Notes: generated from the sequence alone by a model not told the origin. A stretch of DNA of 64,000 nt from an uncultured Parabacteroides sp. (GCA_900770835.1 CAAGLQ010000286.1:1-64000), one strand, 5' to 3'; shown: positions 27,965-37,305, numbered from the stretch's first letter. Translations and numbers: made by a program.

Positions 27965-29137
27965 TTACCGGGTACCGATTTTTTCAAAGTTGACCTTGAC
28001 CTCGATCCGGAAATCGTTCATGCGAGCCAGATCCTCCAGGGCGTAGTAGAAATCATCCCAGTAGAGCCTATGCCAGGGGTGCAAAAAGTGGATATTCTGG
28101 TAGATCGGGCGGTGGATGCCTTCATCCCAGCTCTGGCCATCATCCATTGTCGCTTCCTCGAAATCCCAGCTCGAAGGGTCTGCGGAATCACTGCTGGCAG
28201 TAAAACACATGGGGTGCTTGGATCCGTATTTTCCGTATGAGCCGATTTCCCGGATGATGTTCCAAATATGGTTATATCCCTCGTTATATTCTTGGTCGCA
28301 TAGTCGTTGTTCCTCTTCCTCGCCTGTCAACTTGGGTTGGTAGCCTACCTCGCTATTGTCATTGGCCCAATAGGGATAGACGCCGACGTTTACGCTATAG
28401 GACTCATTAGGCAGGTCGTCCATCCAAGAAAGGGACGCTGCCGTTCGTTGCCCTAGTTTCAACGCCTCCCTGACGGTATCGTTCAATAGGGTATTGACGC
28501 GGTCAATACGGGCGGCATTGGCGGCGTTGTGCTTCCACTGCTCATTCATCCGTTGCTGACGGATTTGTATCAGTGTGATTGTTTTGTCATAGTCTTCTTC
28601 TTTTTGACTATGCCAATAGTTACTACAGGCCTCTTTGATTCGTTGCTCTAACTGGGGCATGGGCAGCTGATAGAGCTCTTCTTCCTGCTCATCGGATTTG
28701 TCGGGATGGGTGTACTCTGCCATCTCCTTGGTCTCGGGGATGGGGTTGGCCTCCAGATCAAACCAGTAGAATCGCTCCTCTTTTTCTCCCAAATAGTAGC
28801 GGTGGTTGATTAACTCAATCGTGTCGTACTCAATGGGGATTAGGATCTGATTGTTGAGGTCAATCAGACCGGCTTTTTGGTTCTTCCAGACGATGATCTG
28901 GTTATTGAGGTTGGGATAGAGCGGGAAGCCGTATTCGCAGGGGATGATCTCCTGGAGGGTGTCGCAGTCTAACAGGCCAAAGCCTTCCTTGCGTTTGATC
29001 CAGGTGCTCCTGCGATAGAGCTCTCCTATCCATTCGTAGGTTGGGGGCAGGAGGATGGCTCCTGTCTCGCTATCTCGAATGCCGTAGGTGCCGTCCGCAC
29101 CTTTATATTTTTCCAGTGTAAATTTTATGTTTGCCAT
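27965..29137 (-). CDS. WG-repeat protein, 390 aa
   Basis: The start is CAT at 29135-29137 (MANIKFTLEKYKG); an upstream in-frame ATG at 29185 lies beyond the promoter and is rejected. The N-terminal ~150 residues are WG-type repeats (TYGIRDSETGAILLPPTYEW; GFGLLDCDTLQEIIPCEY; KAGLIDLNNQILIPIEYD). A helical charged region follows. The C-terminal ~170 residues are unrecognised and rich in Trp, Tyr and Asp (DSADPSSWDFEEATMDDGQ). It has no signal peptide. It is transcribed divergently from the 29271 gene, and each side has its own copy of the palindrome. Confidence 0.75.
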   Translation of the reverse strand: MANIKFTLEKYKGADGTYGIRDSETGAILLPPTYEWIGELYRRSTWIKRKEGFGLLDCDTLQEIIPCEYGFPLYPNLNNQIIVWKNQKAGLIDLNNQILIPIEYDTIELINHRYYLGEKEERFYWFDLEANPIPETKEMAEYTHPDKSDEQEEELYQLPMPQLEQRIKEACSNYWHSQKEEDYDKTITLIQIRQQRMNEQWKHNAANAARIDRVNTLLNDTVREALKLGQRTAASLSWMDDLPNESYSVNVGVYPYWANDNSEVGYQPKLTGEEEEQRLCDQEYNEGYNHIWNIIREIGSYGKYGSKHPMCFTASSDSADPSSWDFEEATMDDGQSWDEGIHRPIYQNIHFLHPWHRLYWDDFYYALEDLARMNDFRIEVKVNFEKIGTR

Positions 29138-29155
29138 CGTTTTTCTTCTTTTCCG

Positions 29156-29190
29156 CAAAGTTAGGATTGTTTTGTGCCATTTCATGTCTC
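29156..29190 (-). promoter_or_regulatory. Palindrome promoter 4 (minus strand, 29137 gene)
   Basis: On the minus strand GAGACA, spacer TGAAA, TGGCAC (29190 down to 29174), then TAACTTTG starting at 29163, 16 bp after the right arm starts at 29179. With promoter 5 it forms a 15-bp perfect inverted pair (GTGCCATTTCATGTC at 29174-29188 and GACATGAAATGGCAC at 29221-29235). Confidence 0.7.
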
Positions 29191-29218
29191 AATGCTTTTT
29201 TTTCTTCTTTTTTTGTGA

Positions 29219-29253
29219 GTGACATGAAATGGCACTTTGGGGCTGTTCCTTTG
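29219..29253 (+). promoter_or_regulatory. Palindrome promoter 5 (29271 gene)
   Basis: GTGACA (29219-29224), spacer TGAAA, TGGCAC (29230-29235), one mismatch. TTCCTTTG starts at 29246, 16 bp after the right arm starts. It faces promoter 4 across a T-rich spacer. Confidence 0.7.
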
Positions 29254-29270
29254 CACCGTGAACGAAAAAA

Positions 29271-30167
29271 ATGATGAAGTCGATGACTGTAAAAGATTTA
29301 TTTGATAAGGTTTCCTTTGATGCGTTAGTGCCGGAATTATTGCCGTTGATCGATAATTTGCCACACCGTTTGAGCAGCTTTCGGAGGGCATACGATCTGA
29401 TCAAGTGCTATGAGCCGATCGAGGGATTTTGCCCTACCTTATGGATTCGGCAGAACGGTCCGGACGAAAGACTGAGTGTACGTTTCCTGGACGGTGACCC
29501 TTGGCCGCACGCCTTGGCAAAGAAAATCGTGTACGAGGGTGAGGGGGTCTTCACGCTTGAGCGGGTAGCGGCTGCCTGCCTGTGGGAGATGACCTTCTAC
29601 GGTTATAGCGAGGAGGAGATTCTTCGACAGGGCGATGATCTGGGTTTATACGAGACTATTGAAGGTCCCCTTCATGAGAAGCTTGATTGGTTGTGGAAAA
29701 GGCTGGTGAGATATTATTCGTTTGGAGGTGAGCGTGTCCGAATGAATCGGTCCAAAAGAAAACGTTTCTACCGACTCAAACAACGGTATGATTCCGTCAA
29801 AAAACAGATGGCTCGTGAGGATCTGATCCTTCGGATGAACCAGGCTTTTCCGATCGAGGAGCTGCGTTTCCTCATGGATATGGATTATGGAGATGAGTAC
29901 TTTTATGCGTCGGGTGCCGCCGAGGGTGATGATCGCCTCCCTTACATCCGTATGCAGATGAACTATCAGCAGCTGGACTTTTCTGGCTTCGATGGCGCAT
30001 TCTTCCAAATGAATGTGCCGAGTAACTTCCCTTGGCCAGAGGAGCCTTGGGAGGTATTTCAAAAGGAAATGCGGGAATTTGTAGGATTGCCGATTCGGTT
30101 CGGTGTGGTCCGCAAGGAGGCTTCGCAAGAAGAGATAGGGGGTTGGCTCTTGCTGTATAAACGCTGA
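29271..30167 (+). CDS. 'RMNRSKRKR' family protein, copy 3, 298 aa
   Basis: More distant paralogue of the 18528 and 19524 proteins. It keeps MTVKDLFDKVSF, VRFLDGDPWPHALAKK, AACLWEMTF, VRMNRSKRKRFYRLKQRYD and a C-terminal EEIGGWLLLY. Starts at 29271, 29274 or 29283 are possible; the paralogues argue for 29283 (MTVKDLF). The 181-aa gene follows 19 bp later, so the two form an operon under palindrome promoter 5. Conservation of the basic motif across diverged copies suggests it is functional. No activity can be named. Confidence 0.75.
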   Translation: MMKSMTVKDLFDKVSFDALVPELLPLIDNLPHRLSSFRRAYDLIKCYEPIEGFCPTLWIRQNGPDERLSVRFLDGDPWPHALAKKIVYEGEGVFTLERVAAACLWEMTFYGYSEEEILRQGDDLGLYETIEGPLHEKLDWLWKRLVRYYSFGGERVRMNRSKRKRFYRLKQRYDSVKKQMAREDLILRMNQAFPIEELRFLMDMDYGDEYFYASGAAEGDDRLPYIRMQMNYQQLDFSGFDGAFFQMNVPSNFPWPEEPWEVFQKEMREFVGLPIRFGVVRKEASQEEIGGWLLLYKR

Positions 30168-30186
30168 ATTTATTAAACGATTAGAT

Positions 30187-30732
30187 ATGAAGAAGTTGAA
30201 TTGTTTTGAGAAGGAGATGTTTGCGGTAGATTCGATCGACATGGAGGTCTATCAGATGACGGTGTATGTGGATGCTGAATCTAACAAGGTGCAATTCTAT
30301 GTGGGTGATACAGAAGATGTTCTGTGTGTCCCTGAGCCTCGATATACTTTCTATGATACGGAAGAAGAGGCGAAACAGGTCTTGGAACAGTGCCGGGCGA
30401 AACAGGATGCGCTTTGCAAGCAGATCAAGGAGCAACTGCAAGAGTTACTCCCATGCTATAGGTGTCAGGAGAATTTTGACCTGAATGCGTTGATTCCCAT
30501 TGATTGGCAGAAAGAGCTAACTGAATACGATGAAACGCAGAGAAATAGGCTGGAACGGTGGAAGATGTTGGCTCGGTCGAATATGATCTCATTGGGCAAT
30601 GTGTCGTTCCGTCGAGACGAGGTGCTCAAGGTTGAGTGGGATGAGAAGAAGGCGACGGTCTATACGAAGGACTGTGTCTATATAACTGATGGTGTTGAGG
30701 AGTATGGGTTTATTTGGAGCATATTTGCATAA
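30187..30732 (+). CDS. Hypothetical protein, 181 aa
   Basis: Unrecognised small soluble protein. The N-terminal part is beta-rich (MTVYVDAESNKVQFYVGDTE), then a Glu/Gln/Lys-rich helix spans about residues 60-90 (EEEAKQVLEQCRAKQDALCK) with a CYRCQ pair, then a short beta-rich C-terminus ending YGFIWSIFA. It lies 19 bp downstream of copy 3 of the RMNRSKRKR family and shares its regulated promoter, so it may act with that protein. It is followed by an imperfect hairpin that separates it from the convergent pglX remnant. Confidence 0.65.
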   Translation: MKKLNCFEKEMFAVDSIDMEVYQMTVYVDAESNKVQFYVGDTEDVLCVPEPRYTFYDTEEEAKQVLEQCRAKQDALCKQIKEQLQELLPCYRCQENFDLNALIPIDWQKELTEYDETQRNRLERWKMLARSNMISLGNVSFRRDEVLKVEWDEKKATVYTKDCVYITDGVEEYGFIWSIFA

Positions 30733-30750
30733 CTCGATAATTGAATTCTA

Positions 30751-30802
30751 ATGAAAGGATCCTTTCCTTGCCTTTTGTGAGGCGATGGGTAAGGGTCCTG
30801 TC
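30751..30802. terminator. Imperfect hairpin between convergent genes
   Basis: AGGATCCTTTCCTTGCCT near 30760 and AGGCGATGGGTAAGGGTCCT near 30781-30800 pair imperfectly around TTTTGTG. Its position between the 30187 gene and pglX suggests a bidirectional terminator. No long T-run is present. Confidence 0.35.
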
Positions 30803-30813
30803 TGTTTAGTGGA

Positions 30814-32481
30814 TTATACCTTGGCGACCACGTCGCCGTATTTTGCGTAGTTGTGCACGAATCCGTCATCGAGGTCGAACCGGGTGCGGTCTGAGTCCTC
30901 GGCGACGGCCTGTAGCCTGAAGATGTATTTCTCACAGTCCTTGATGTACCGCTGGTATAGCTGGCAGGTCTTGTGCTCATGGGCGGTCATCGGGGCGTTC
31001 TTGCTCTCTACCTGTGCCATGTAGTTACGCATGTGGCCGATATAGGGTCCCAGATATTGTTTGAAGATCTTGAACGCTGTGAACTCGTTCATGCGGTGCA
31101 TGTAGGTCAGGCATCTGAAGTGTCCCTTGTCGGAGGTGAACAGCCAGTAGATGGGGCGGTTCTTGTACATCTTCTTGTGGTCCTTCCAAAAGTCTTTGTT
31201 CAGGTAGTCTTCCAGGCTCCTGCCTAACTGCTCCTGGATGAACTGTAGGGCGAAGTCCCGCTGGTTGGGGCCGAAGATGGCGGCGCAGAGCTTGACGATC
31301 CGGTGCTGCAGGTTGTCCTGGAACGGGGCATCATCGGGCAACAGCGGGAGGATGGGCTCCGGGGCTATGGGTATCTCCACGCCTCGGTAGGTATAGGGTG
31401 CGGTCTCCTCCTCAGTGGGTTTGGGGTGGGCGATGTGCAGACCGGAATTGTCTAACCGGTATCTGCCCATGCAGAGACCGACGAGGTAGCTGATGAACTG
31501 CTTCATCACGACATCACCGTGGAAAACGAGCTGGTCGTTTTCGATGGTGATCTCTCCCTGCTGGAGGATGGTGACCTCGCTCAAGGGGACATCAGGGGTG
31601 AGCTCATCCTGTAATCCGTAGATCTCAATGAACTGCTTGTTTAGTGTCTCCTCGTTGGTGTGGAGCTGGTGGAACAGGTCGGTCCAATATTGGACGTACT
31701 GGTTGTAACAGTGCTCGAGGAGATTGAAATCTCCTTGGTAGCGGGGTGTGTAGGTTTCCATCTCGGGGTGGGTGTCACGGTAGGTGGCGGCCAGGGTGAC
31801 AAGCTCGTTGGCTTGGAAGTCCCAGGAGGTCTCGTGGAAGTCCCAGTCGAGCTTGGAGATGGAGATGTTTTGGGCAACCATAGTATCAATGCTTTTTAAA
31901 TGAAAGATATTATCATTAATAGGAATAGAACTGACATGCCCTACTTCATAATTAATAGTAGGAGAAATAAGGTCTAAACAGTACTGTGAATAATGACTAT
32001 TCATTAATGCAAGCATTGCATACATCTTTGATTTATCATATGGAAATAAACTGGTTCCAGCTACATCAAATATAAAGCCTTGTTGGAAATATCTAAATGC
32101 GACATGATTTGACGAAACTTTTGACCAACTTATGCTATTATTAAAGAATCTATCAGTTGCGAAGATTCTTCTACTCCATGATGTTGTTTTAGGATCCTTT
32201 GGATTATGTGTTACTGCATACTTAATTTCTTCACCGTCATTGTACCAATTCAATAATAGTAATTGATTACTATACCACTTACGAAAATCACCGCCTTTAT
32301 TATAAGGGAACCACTTTTGTAAACTGTTTTTTGCCACAATAAGGTTGTTACAATTTAAAAACGATTTTCTTATATCTATCTCGTGCCACATTCTTAAGAA
32401 ACGGGTATTATCTGTAGTTGACATTCCGCTGCGTAAATCTGCGTATTCAACAGATTTTGCATTTAAGAAGGTATCTATCAT
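30814..32481 (-). pseudogene. pglX: pglX (BREX methyltransferase) C-terminal fragment
   Basis: Third piece of a broken class-1 BREX-type PglX, about 555 aa, holding the target-recognition and C-terminal regions. It is separated from the catalytic piece by a 1-bp deletion near 32500: as read the frame gives NQLGIGSVRR-stop, but one extra C in the AACC run restores NPIGYWVSEKMIDTF, a phrase typical of the family at this point. About 31880-32480 is clearly more AT-rich than the rest of the gene, which suggests that the recognition segment was exchanged by recombination. No start of its own is convincing. Confidence 0.7.
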
Positions 32482-33683
32482 CTTCTCACTGACCCAATAC
32501 CCAATTGGTTAGCTGGAATCTTCTCATAGTTCGACTGGGGTACTTTGCCATAATTTATTCTGTTGCTGTCTGTAGTGGAAAGTCTGTTTGATATAAATGC
32601 TTCATGTTCGGCTTTGCAGGTTTTCTGTTCAATCAATCTGTAGTATGATCCTGGTTCAGATTGGGGCTGATGCTTTGCGATCACAAATGCAGCGTTCTGC
32701 ACGACCTCGCCACCAATCTCATCAAATGTCCGTGGTCTTAAATGCAGCAAGCTATCTATGTGCATCGTGTTTATGATATGCTTTCGCAACTTTTCGAAGC
32801 TTGACAGGAACATATAGCTTTGCATATTGATCATGGCATATTTGCCATTCTCTTCGAGCAGGTTTTCGGCAACTTGCATAAATACGCTGGATAGGTCTGC
32901 CTTCCCCTCTTCATAGTTCTCCTTCACATACTTACTCAGTACCGGGTTCATATTGCCGGTACCCATGTAGGGCGGATTCATGACTATGGCTGAGTAGGTT
33001 TGACTCAGGGCCAAAATCACTCGCATCGCCATAAACTGCATCTCGATCTCCTCGGGTATCTCCTGGCGGCTCTCCCAAAACTCCAGGGCTTGGGTGATGA
33101 TGATACGGGTGCGGTTGCTGATCTGGATCTTCATGATACTACCCAAGGACTTGGCATCCTGCATCAGGTCATAGGCTACGTTGACCTCGGCCATCGTATC
33201 GTCTTTTTTCAAACCCTTGAAAAAGCTGTGCAGGGTCTTATCTCGGTCACCATACAACTCCTCGGCATAGGGCTTAGGCATGCTCATTACATTCGGCCTG
33301 ACAAATCGCTTCTCGAATCCCGGGGCATGTTGGCAGGCCTTTAACGTTAGGGAAAACATTGCCAACTGTCTGGCTCGGTCATCGATGTCTATGCCGATCA
33401 GGTTGTGCTTCAGGATCTGCTCCACGGCGTTGGCTCTGGATACGAACTCTTCCTTGTACAGATCCATGAATAGGTCAAAGCCTACGTTCAGGATATGGCC
33501 GCTGCCGCAGGCCAGGTCGGCCATGCGCAGCTTCTGGAGGTTGTCGATCTTATGGATCGGCTTTTCGGCCGGGTTGGGATGGTTGTCCGGTGTTAGGTAG
33601 TTCCAACGCTCGGCCAGATGGTCGGCCTCGGGATGGTTGTCCAGGTACATTCTCCCTACTGTGTTCTGTACCAGATAACGCAC
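32478..33683 (-). pseudogene. pglX: pglX catalytic fragment (adenine methyltransferase core)
   Basis: Second piece, carrying the N6-adenine methyltransferase core. The AdoMet-binding motif is DLACGSGHILNVGFDLF (about residues 54-70 of this piece) and the catalytic motif is NPPY in AIVMNPPYMGTGNMNP. It is cut from the N-terminal piece by one amber codon: the expected IFTPNWIVRYLVQNTVG reads IFTPN-stop-IVRYL because TGG has become TAG at about 33687-33689. The two lesions (amber here, frameshift at the 3' end) make loss of function likely. Together the three pieces total about 1,210 codons, a normal PglX length. Confidence 0.75.
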
Positions 33684-33686
33684 GAT

Positions 33687-34442
33687 CTAGTTGGGCGTGA
33701 ATATCTGCGTGGCGGCGGGGATGTCATCGGCCTCGAACTTTCCCTTCTTGGCGAACACCTCGTCCTTCTTCTCGGATATGTAGAACTGGTACAGCCAGCC
33801 GATTAGCTCCGGGTTCTTAAAGTCTTCCTTCGTGATGTAGGGCGTATGGGTCAACATGTCCAGGAAGTTATCCACTTCCATGATGTCATAGGGTACCAAT
33901 AGCTCGGTGAAGTCGGCCACCGAACCGAAGCATCCTTTCAGGATGGGGTTCGCATGGCACCAGGCGTTGATCAGGATAGCGAATAGCTTGGGCCGGTCGT
34001 TGTTCTCCGACAGCAGGAGATCGACGATCTCTGTCTCAGTGTCGTCCAACGGGGACAGGTCGCCCTGCTGGGCATCCAGCAGGATCTGGGGCGTGCGTAT
34101 GTCATCGACGGGTGTCAACACCTCCGAAGTGACCAGCTCGTTCGCCTCCAGGATACGGATGGCGACCAAACGGTTGAACCAGGCATAAGCGGCCTCCTCA
34201 TACACGTAGTCGAGTCCCTTCTTCTCGATGGCATGTACGAGTTGGACCCACTTCCGGTAATAACGGTGGTCATAGATGTTATTACGCCACTTGTAGCCTC
34301 CTTCCATCGGAAGGGGCAGGTAATAGGGCTCGATACGGCCGTCGGCATCGAAGCCGAGCGCACGCAGCTGCTTGGCTACGCCGTTCTTCAGCACTTGGCG
34401 TGAGCGCACAGCGAATTTCTTAAGGTTGATAGTGTCCATCAA
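33687..34442 (-). pseudogene. pglX: pglX N-terminal fragment, 251 aa
   Basis: First piece of the broken PglX. The N-terminus (LKKFAVRSRQVLKNGVAKQL; AAYAWFNRLVAIRILEANEL) is typical of BREX PglX. It starts at 34442 (MMDTINL) or the next Met. A -7 box (TAACTTTG, minus strand) lies at 34480-34487. PglX normally methylates host DNA so that the BREX system (BrxA, BrxB, BrxC, PglZ, BrxL) can tell it from phage DNA. None of those genes is in this window, so this is an orphan copy. A truncated 251-aa product could still be made but lacks the catalytic core. Confidence 0.75.
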
Positions 34443-34479
34443 AATTGATCAATTAATTATCACAGGCTCGTTGAGCACT

Positions 34480-34487
34480 CAAAGTTA
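34480..34487 (-). promoter_or_regulatory. Candidate -7 box for pglX
   Basis: TAACTTTG on the minus strand, 38 bp upstream of the pglX start. The 34443-34869 gap otherwise holds AT-rich sequence without a visible gene, and promoter 6 at its right end. Confidence 0.4.
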
Positions 34488-34794
34488 CGGGATTGGGGTG
34501 GTAGTAGGTTGAATGGAGTGGTTTTGAGGGTGAAAATACTACATTGTTTAACAGATTTGTTGCTGATTGTTGCTTGCTGTGAATAATACTTAGTGGATTT
34601 GTTCGTTCTGCTCAAGTGGACTATTTTTGCAACATACATGAGACAGTAAAGACATTTTTGTATAATTGGTTTGTGAAGGTGGCATCTGTCATTTTGATGT
34701 CCTATTACAAAATAAGTTTCATGACTTATTTTATGTAATTCATATTTTATGCAATGAGGGGTTGTGCGGGAGCATAGCTCCTTTTTTTTTCTTT

Positions 34795-34829
34795 GTGCCA
34801 TGATTTGGCACTCTTAATGGCTTCCTTTG
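34795..34829 (+). promoter_or_regulatory. Palindrome promoter 6 (34870 gene)
   Basis: Perfect inverted repeat GTGCCA (34795-34800), spacer TGATT, TGGCAC (34806-34811). TTCCTTTG starts at 34822, 16 bp after the right arm starts. It is the cleanest match to the consensus. Confidence 0.75.
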
Positions 34830-34869
34830 TGTTCAACAAAAGAATGTATAATCTGTAATTATATTAGCT

Positions 34870-35124
34870 ATGTCAGAGGAATGTCATTGTTTTTATTGTA
34901 TTTACAATCTGGATTGGCGATGCGGGAAACAGCATCGTGACCTGTTCAAACGCTCCTTCGATTATAAGGAGTGTTCCGATTTCACACTCTTCCCGGATGA
35001 TATGGAAGAGGAGGAGGAGGATGTCGAAATTCCAACTACCCGCATTTGTCCAAACTGTGATGATGATGCCTATTGGGATGGTGACTCCTATGTGTGTGAT
35101 AACTGTGGGTTTGTGTTCCGATGA
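34870..35124 (+). CDS. Small zinc-ribbon-like protein, 84 aa
   Basis: Two cysteine clusters are separated by an acidic stretch. The N-terminal half has CHCFYC, a later Cys in WRCGKQH and a Cys in ECSDF. The C-terminal half has a classic zinc-ribbon pattern, CPNC...CDNCGF (about residues 66-81). Each cluster could bind a metal ion. Such small zinc ribbons bind nucleic acid or proteins; the specific role is unknown. It is driven by the cleanest palindrome promoter in the window and lies upstream of the relaxase, which has its own promoter. Being so short and so clearly regulated, it may be an adaptor or regulator of the accessory region. Confidence 0.7.
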   Translation: MSEECHCFYCIYNLDWRCGKQHRDLFKRSFDYKECSDFTLFPDDMEEEEEDVEIPTTRICPNCDDDAYWDGDSYVCDNCGFVFR

Positions 35125-35204
35125 TTAGGGTACGGCTAACGGGTTGTCATATTGGAATGTCAAGCGGGCTTCGTGTGACTCTTGTTCTTCTGATTGACTC
35201 TCCG

Positions 35205-35212
35205 TACCTTTG
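35205..35212 (+). promoter_or_regulatory. Candidate -7 box for the relaxase (TACCTTTG)
   Basis: A TAnnTTTG match 40 bp before ATG 35253. There is no palindrome at the regulon position. Confidence 0.45.
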
Positions 35213-35252
35213 CCAGGGTTGATTACCGAACGGACTATGTTTTTTTCATGAT

Positions 35253-37304
35253 ATGATTGCGAAAATCTTGAAAGCGTCACGCACGATGAATGGTGTGGCT
35301 TATAATATTGATAAGGTACAGAAGGGAAAAGCGGAATTGATTGATTCCGCTAATTTCCCACCTCATTGCTTGCTTAGCCAATCTGTGGTGAGCAAGTGTG
35401 CGGATTATTTGGATTTTCTCTGCAAACAGCGTCCGGATATCAATTCTCGCCAGTTTCACGTGACGATCAGTGTGGCGGGCGATGAGCTCAACAAGGAGCA
35501 ACTCAAAGAGGTGGCGCATGAGTACATGGAGGCGATGGGCTACGCCAGTCAGCCCTATTTGGTCTTCTTCCATCGGGACACCGATAATAACCATATCCAT
35601 ATTGTATCCACTCGGGTTAGGCTGGATAAATCGTTAGTGCCCGATGGTAACGAGAGGCGTAAATCGCTGCAGACGATCAAACGGATCTGTCAGGAGAAGG
35701 GTTACACCCCACTGGTGACCAAGAAGGAGGAGGCTGCGCATGCGATCGAGGAGGTGCTGAATTGGAAGTTTAAACATGAGGGGGCTATTTGTACGATCTT
35801 GGCCTTGTATGGTCTGGAGGGGCGTGACGATGAGAAGGATCCTTCCAAGCTTAATGTGTATAGTGGCAATCGTAAGGTGGGTGTGATCGAGAAGGAGCTT
35901 ATCCAGGAGTGTATCAAGGCTTATCGTGCGGGTATAGGTGCGAATAACCGAAAACTGCCTTCCGCTGACCGGCCGGAGATGTTCCGTCGGAAGAATGTGC
36001 TTTTCAATAAACTGAATGAGTATGCTTCTAAAGGCTTTTCTCTTGAAGAGATCATGGAGTTTAAGGAGTTTCGGAAGATGGGGTTCCGTCTGGACTATAA
36101 GGCTACTGTGGATAGTAAGCAACAGGTACATCATCAATGGACGGTCACCGACTTTGTGTCGAAGACTCGCTTCGATGGGGCTGACGTGGGGATTCCTATC
36201 GAGACGTTGCTTCGTGGTCCGGAGTATTTGCAGAGTGCGGCGCATTTTCAAGAGCTGATTAACCAGGTTCTCGAGGAGGAGGGCCCTCAATGTACCTGGT
36301 CAACGATGCAAGCTCGGTTAGCGGCTATGAATACTAACCTGAAAAAGGCAAGTAATGCCGTTTCCTATTCGGTCGATGACAAGTTTTTCCGTTACATCGA
36401 TAGGGAACAGGTCAAACTGCTGCTGTATTGGGAACGTGTTGCGTCGGCTCGTAAGCACAAGATTCATAATCCTGAAGAGGCACGGGTATTGGCGGCATTG
36501 CATTCGGTAAAACTGATGGATATCATCCCGAACAAATTTGAGCCGGTGGATGATATCGCTTATCAGCAGTTGTTGGATGAGCTACGGGGGCGTTTCCAGA
36601 CTTTTCTTCAGGCTCGTGAACAGGTGTTGGCACTGCAAGCGAAGCAGGAGCAGTCGCCGGATAAGAAACTGAGTCAACAAGAGAGCAATCACCTGAAAGT
36701 GATGAAGGATACCATGGACAAGCTGTTTGACGCATCCAAGGAGGAGGCGATTGTCAAGGATGGTGACCGTTACTTCTTCTATACGAGCTCGGTAGGGTTA
36801 GTAGAGTTGTCAGAAGTGGTGGCTCAAAAGCTGAGCGATGCGGAGCTCGCGGCTTTACGACGACCCGTGATCGATTTGTCTGTTCTCAACCGCTCTCAGG
36901 GTAGGTGGCTCCGTTATATCAATCAGATCATCGAAGAGGGTGGCTCAGTGGGGATAGAACAGTCTCAACGGAAGTCGGGACAGGAGCGTGCGCAGGAGCT
37001 GGAAGCGGCTTATGTCGAAGCACGTGAGGCGAAAAGACAGGAGTGGAAGCTAAAAAAAGAGGCGATGGAAGCTCGTAAGCGGGGCTATTCCGGACCGAAA
37101 GCGGGAAGTGTTCGGGCATCGTCGAAAAACAGTGAGGATGAAGGCTCTCCTTTGATGCGGAATGCGATGCGTCCGACCTATTTACGGGCGATCCTACAGA
37201 TCTGTCATGATCTTCAACACGCTGTCGGTGGCGGTGTCGCTGTTACGGGAAGCGGTCGTAAGCGTAAACGGAAACGGGGGGATGATGATGACGAGGATGA
37301 ATAA
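35253..37304 (+). CDS. Relaxase/mobilization nuclease, 683 aa
   Basis: Conjugative relaxase of the relaxase/mobilization nuclease type (PF03432-like) that nicks oriT and leads the strand into the recipient. The N-terminal motif AYNIDKVQKGKAEL offers Tyr17 as the likely catalytic tyrosine. The metal-binding histidines are H107 (FFHRDTDNN) and the HIH pair H114/H116 in NNHIHIVSTRV, with H69 in RQFHVTIS. The C-terminal ~250 residues include a helical region and a Lys/Arg-rich tail (KRKRKRGDDDDEDE), probably for contact with DNA or the transfer apparatus. The tra operon lies 8.5 kb downstream, separated by an IS and fimbrillin genes. oriT would be expected just upstream, but no nick site can be named. 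Confidence 0.85.
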   Translation: MIAKILKASRTMNGVAYNIDKVQKGKAELIDSANFPPHCLLSQSVVSKCADYLDFLCKQRPDINSRQFHVTISVAGDELNKEQLKEVAHEYMEAMGYASQPYLVFFHRDTDNNHIHIVSTRVRLDKSLVPDGNERRKSLQTIKRICQEKGYTPLVTKKEEAAHAIEEVLNWKFKHEGAICTILALYGLEGRDDEKDPSKLNVYSGNRKVGVIEKELIQECIKAYRAGIGANNRKLPSADRPEMFRRKNVLFNKLNEYASKGFSLEEIMEFKEFRKMGFRLDYKATVDSKQQVHHQWTVTDFVSKTRFDGADVGIPIETLLRGPEYLQSAAHFQELINQVLEEEGPQCTWSTMQARLAAMNTNLKKASNAVSYSVDDKFFRYIDREQVKLLLYWERVASARKHKIHNPEEARVLAALHSVKLMDIIPNKFEPVDDIAYQQLLDELRGRFQTFLQAREQVLALQAKQEQSPDKKLSQQESNHLKVMKDTMDKLFDASKEEAIVKDGDRYFFYTSSVGLVELSEVVAQKLSDAELAALRRPVIDLSVLNRSQGRWLRYINQIIEEGGSVGIEQSQRKSGQERAQELEAAYVEAREAKRQEWKLKKEAMEARKRGYSGPKAGSVRASSKNSEDEGSPLMRNAMRPTYLRAILQICHDLQHAVGGGVAVTGSGRKRKRKRGDDDDEDE

Positions 37305-37305
37305 G

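Noticed and set aside
30973..31899. Plus-strand ORFs opposite pglX
   Set aside because: Valine/glycine-rich shadows of the minus-strand gene without conserved features.
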